Assembly (NCBI GenBank): GCA_000432255.1
Contig: HF989928.1
Location: 47,785 to 111,784 of the forward strand
DNA length: 64,000 nucleotides
DNA from: Acholeplasma sp. CAG:878
GTDB taxonomy: Bacteria; Bacillota_I; Bacilli_A; RF39; UBA660
Direction: 5' to 3'
Each line of letters opens with the position of its first letter. Position 1 is the first letter of the stretch. This document shows positions 63,910-64,000 of this stretch, piece after piece. Position numbers and translations under genes: made by a program. Below the pieces are notes generated by a model. The model did no database searches. It saw only the letters and a list, made by a program, of their open reading frames with translations, and had not been told where the DNA came from.

Positions 63910-64000
63910 TTGAAAAGTATAAAAATATGTGATATATTTATAATAACCATATGATATATGGTAATTGATTTGTACATTTTAATTTGCAAATCAACAGAAA

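Noticed and set aside
63946..63994. Terminator after dut
   Set aside because: Two inverted repeats are present but neither is followed by a T-run before the window ends.

Overview
The window is a low-GC chromosomal segment of a spore-forming member of the Bacillota, most likely an uncultured Bacilli-type lineage. Sporulation is shown by spo0A, two alpha/beta-type small acid-soluble spore proteins, the dacB-spmA-spmB operon, a three-gene spoVAC-AD-AE operon and a SpoIIIE/FtsK translocase. EzrA and a CamS-gatCAB operon argue for Bacilli rather than Clostridia. The genome has anaerobic ribonucleotide reductase (nrdDG) and glycolytic genes (gap, pgk, tpiA, eno). TGA acts as a stop (for example at the end of pgk), so the genetic code is standard. 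Genus cannot be fixed from sequence reading alone.

Layout. 1-2.7 kb: edge-truncated TPR protein, a metallophosphatase lacking a usual metal ligand, and a truncated amidase. 2.7-7.6 kb: spo0A, pgk-tpiA, rluB, alr, ferredoxin. 7.7-16.5 kb: a membrane-anchored unknown, a strongly structured non-coding stretch, a minimal prepilin, thiI, two SASP genes, clpP, a uridine-kinase-like gene with gap, and a large prepilin-Ig fusion. 16.6-22 kb: ezrA, rpsD with leader, a lipoprotein and dacB-spmA-spmB. 22-31.6 kb: an acyl-CoA ligase with an E2-like acyltransferase, a CIRCE-controlled clpB, and a helD-kinase-methyltransferase-FkbM operon. 31.7-39.9 kb: camS-gatCAB and an operon-like run with degenerate GGDEF proteins. 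39.9-43.3 kb: a decayed surface-protein remnant and a 1026-residue prepilin-Ig-lectin-like protein. 43.4-49.3 kb: murD, eno, spoIIIE and an intact IS30-type element. 49.4-55.1 kb: hemW, an HD protein, spoVA, hsp20 and eleven tRNA genes. 55.2-64 kb: polA, a CDF transporter, serS, a Crp/Fnr-type regulator facing nrdD-nrdG-dut.

Most genes are ordinary housekeeping. The most notable signals are: (1) a spoVAC control region where a sigma-G-type promoter lies inside a terminator-like hairpin whose 3' arm is the spoVAC Shine-Dalgarno; (2) an IS30 element flanked by 20-bp direct repeats that are themselves a terminator hairpin, plus a separate 43-bp copy of its left end beside another hairpin; (3) a roughly 235-nt structured RNA candidate before a prepilin gene; (4) a Crp/Fnr-type palindrome centred at about -41.5 from the predicted nrdD start; (5) a mosaic family of prepilin-anchored surface proteins with a decayed member; (6) several enzymes with altered catalytic residues (TIM-like, E2-like, metallophosphatase, two GGDEF proteins).
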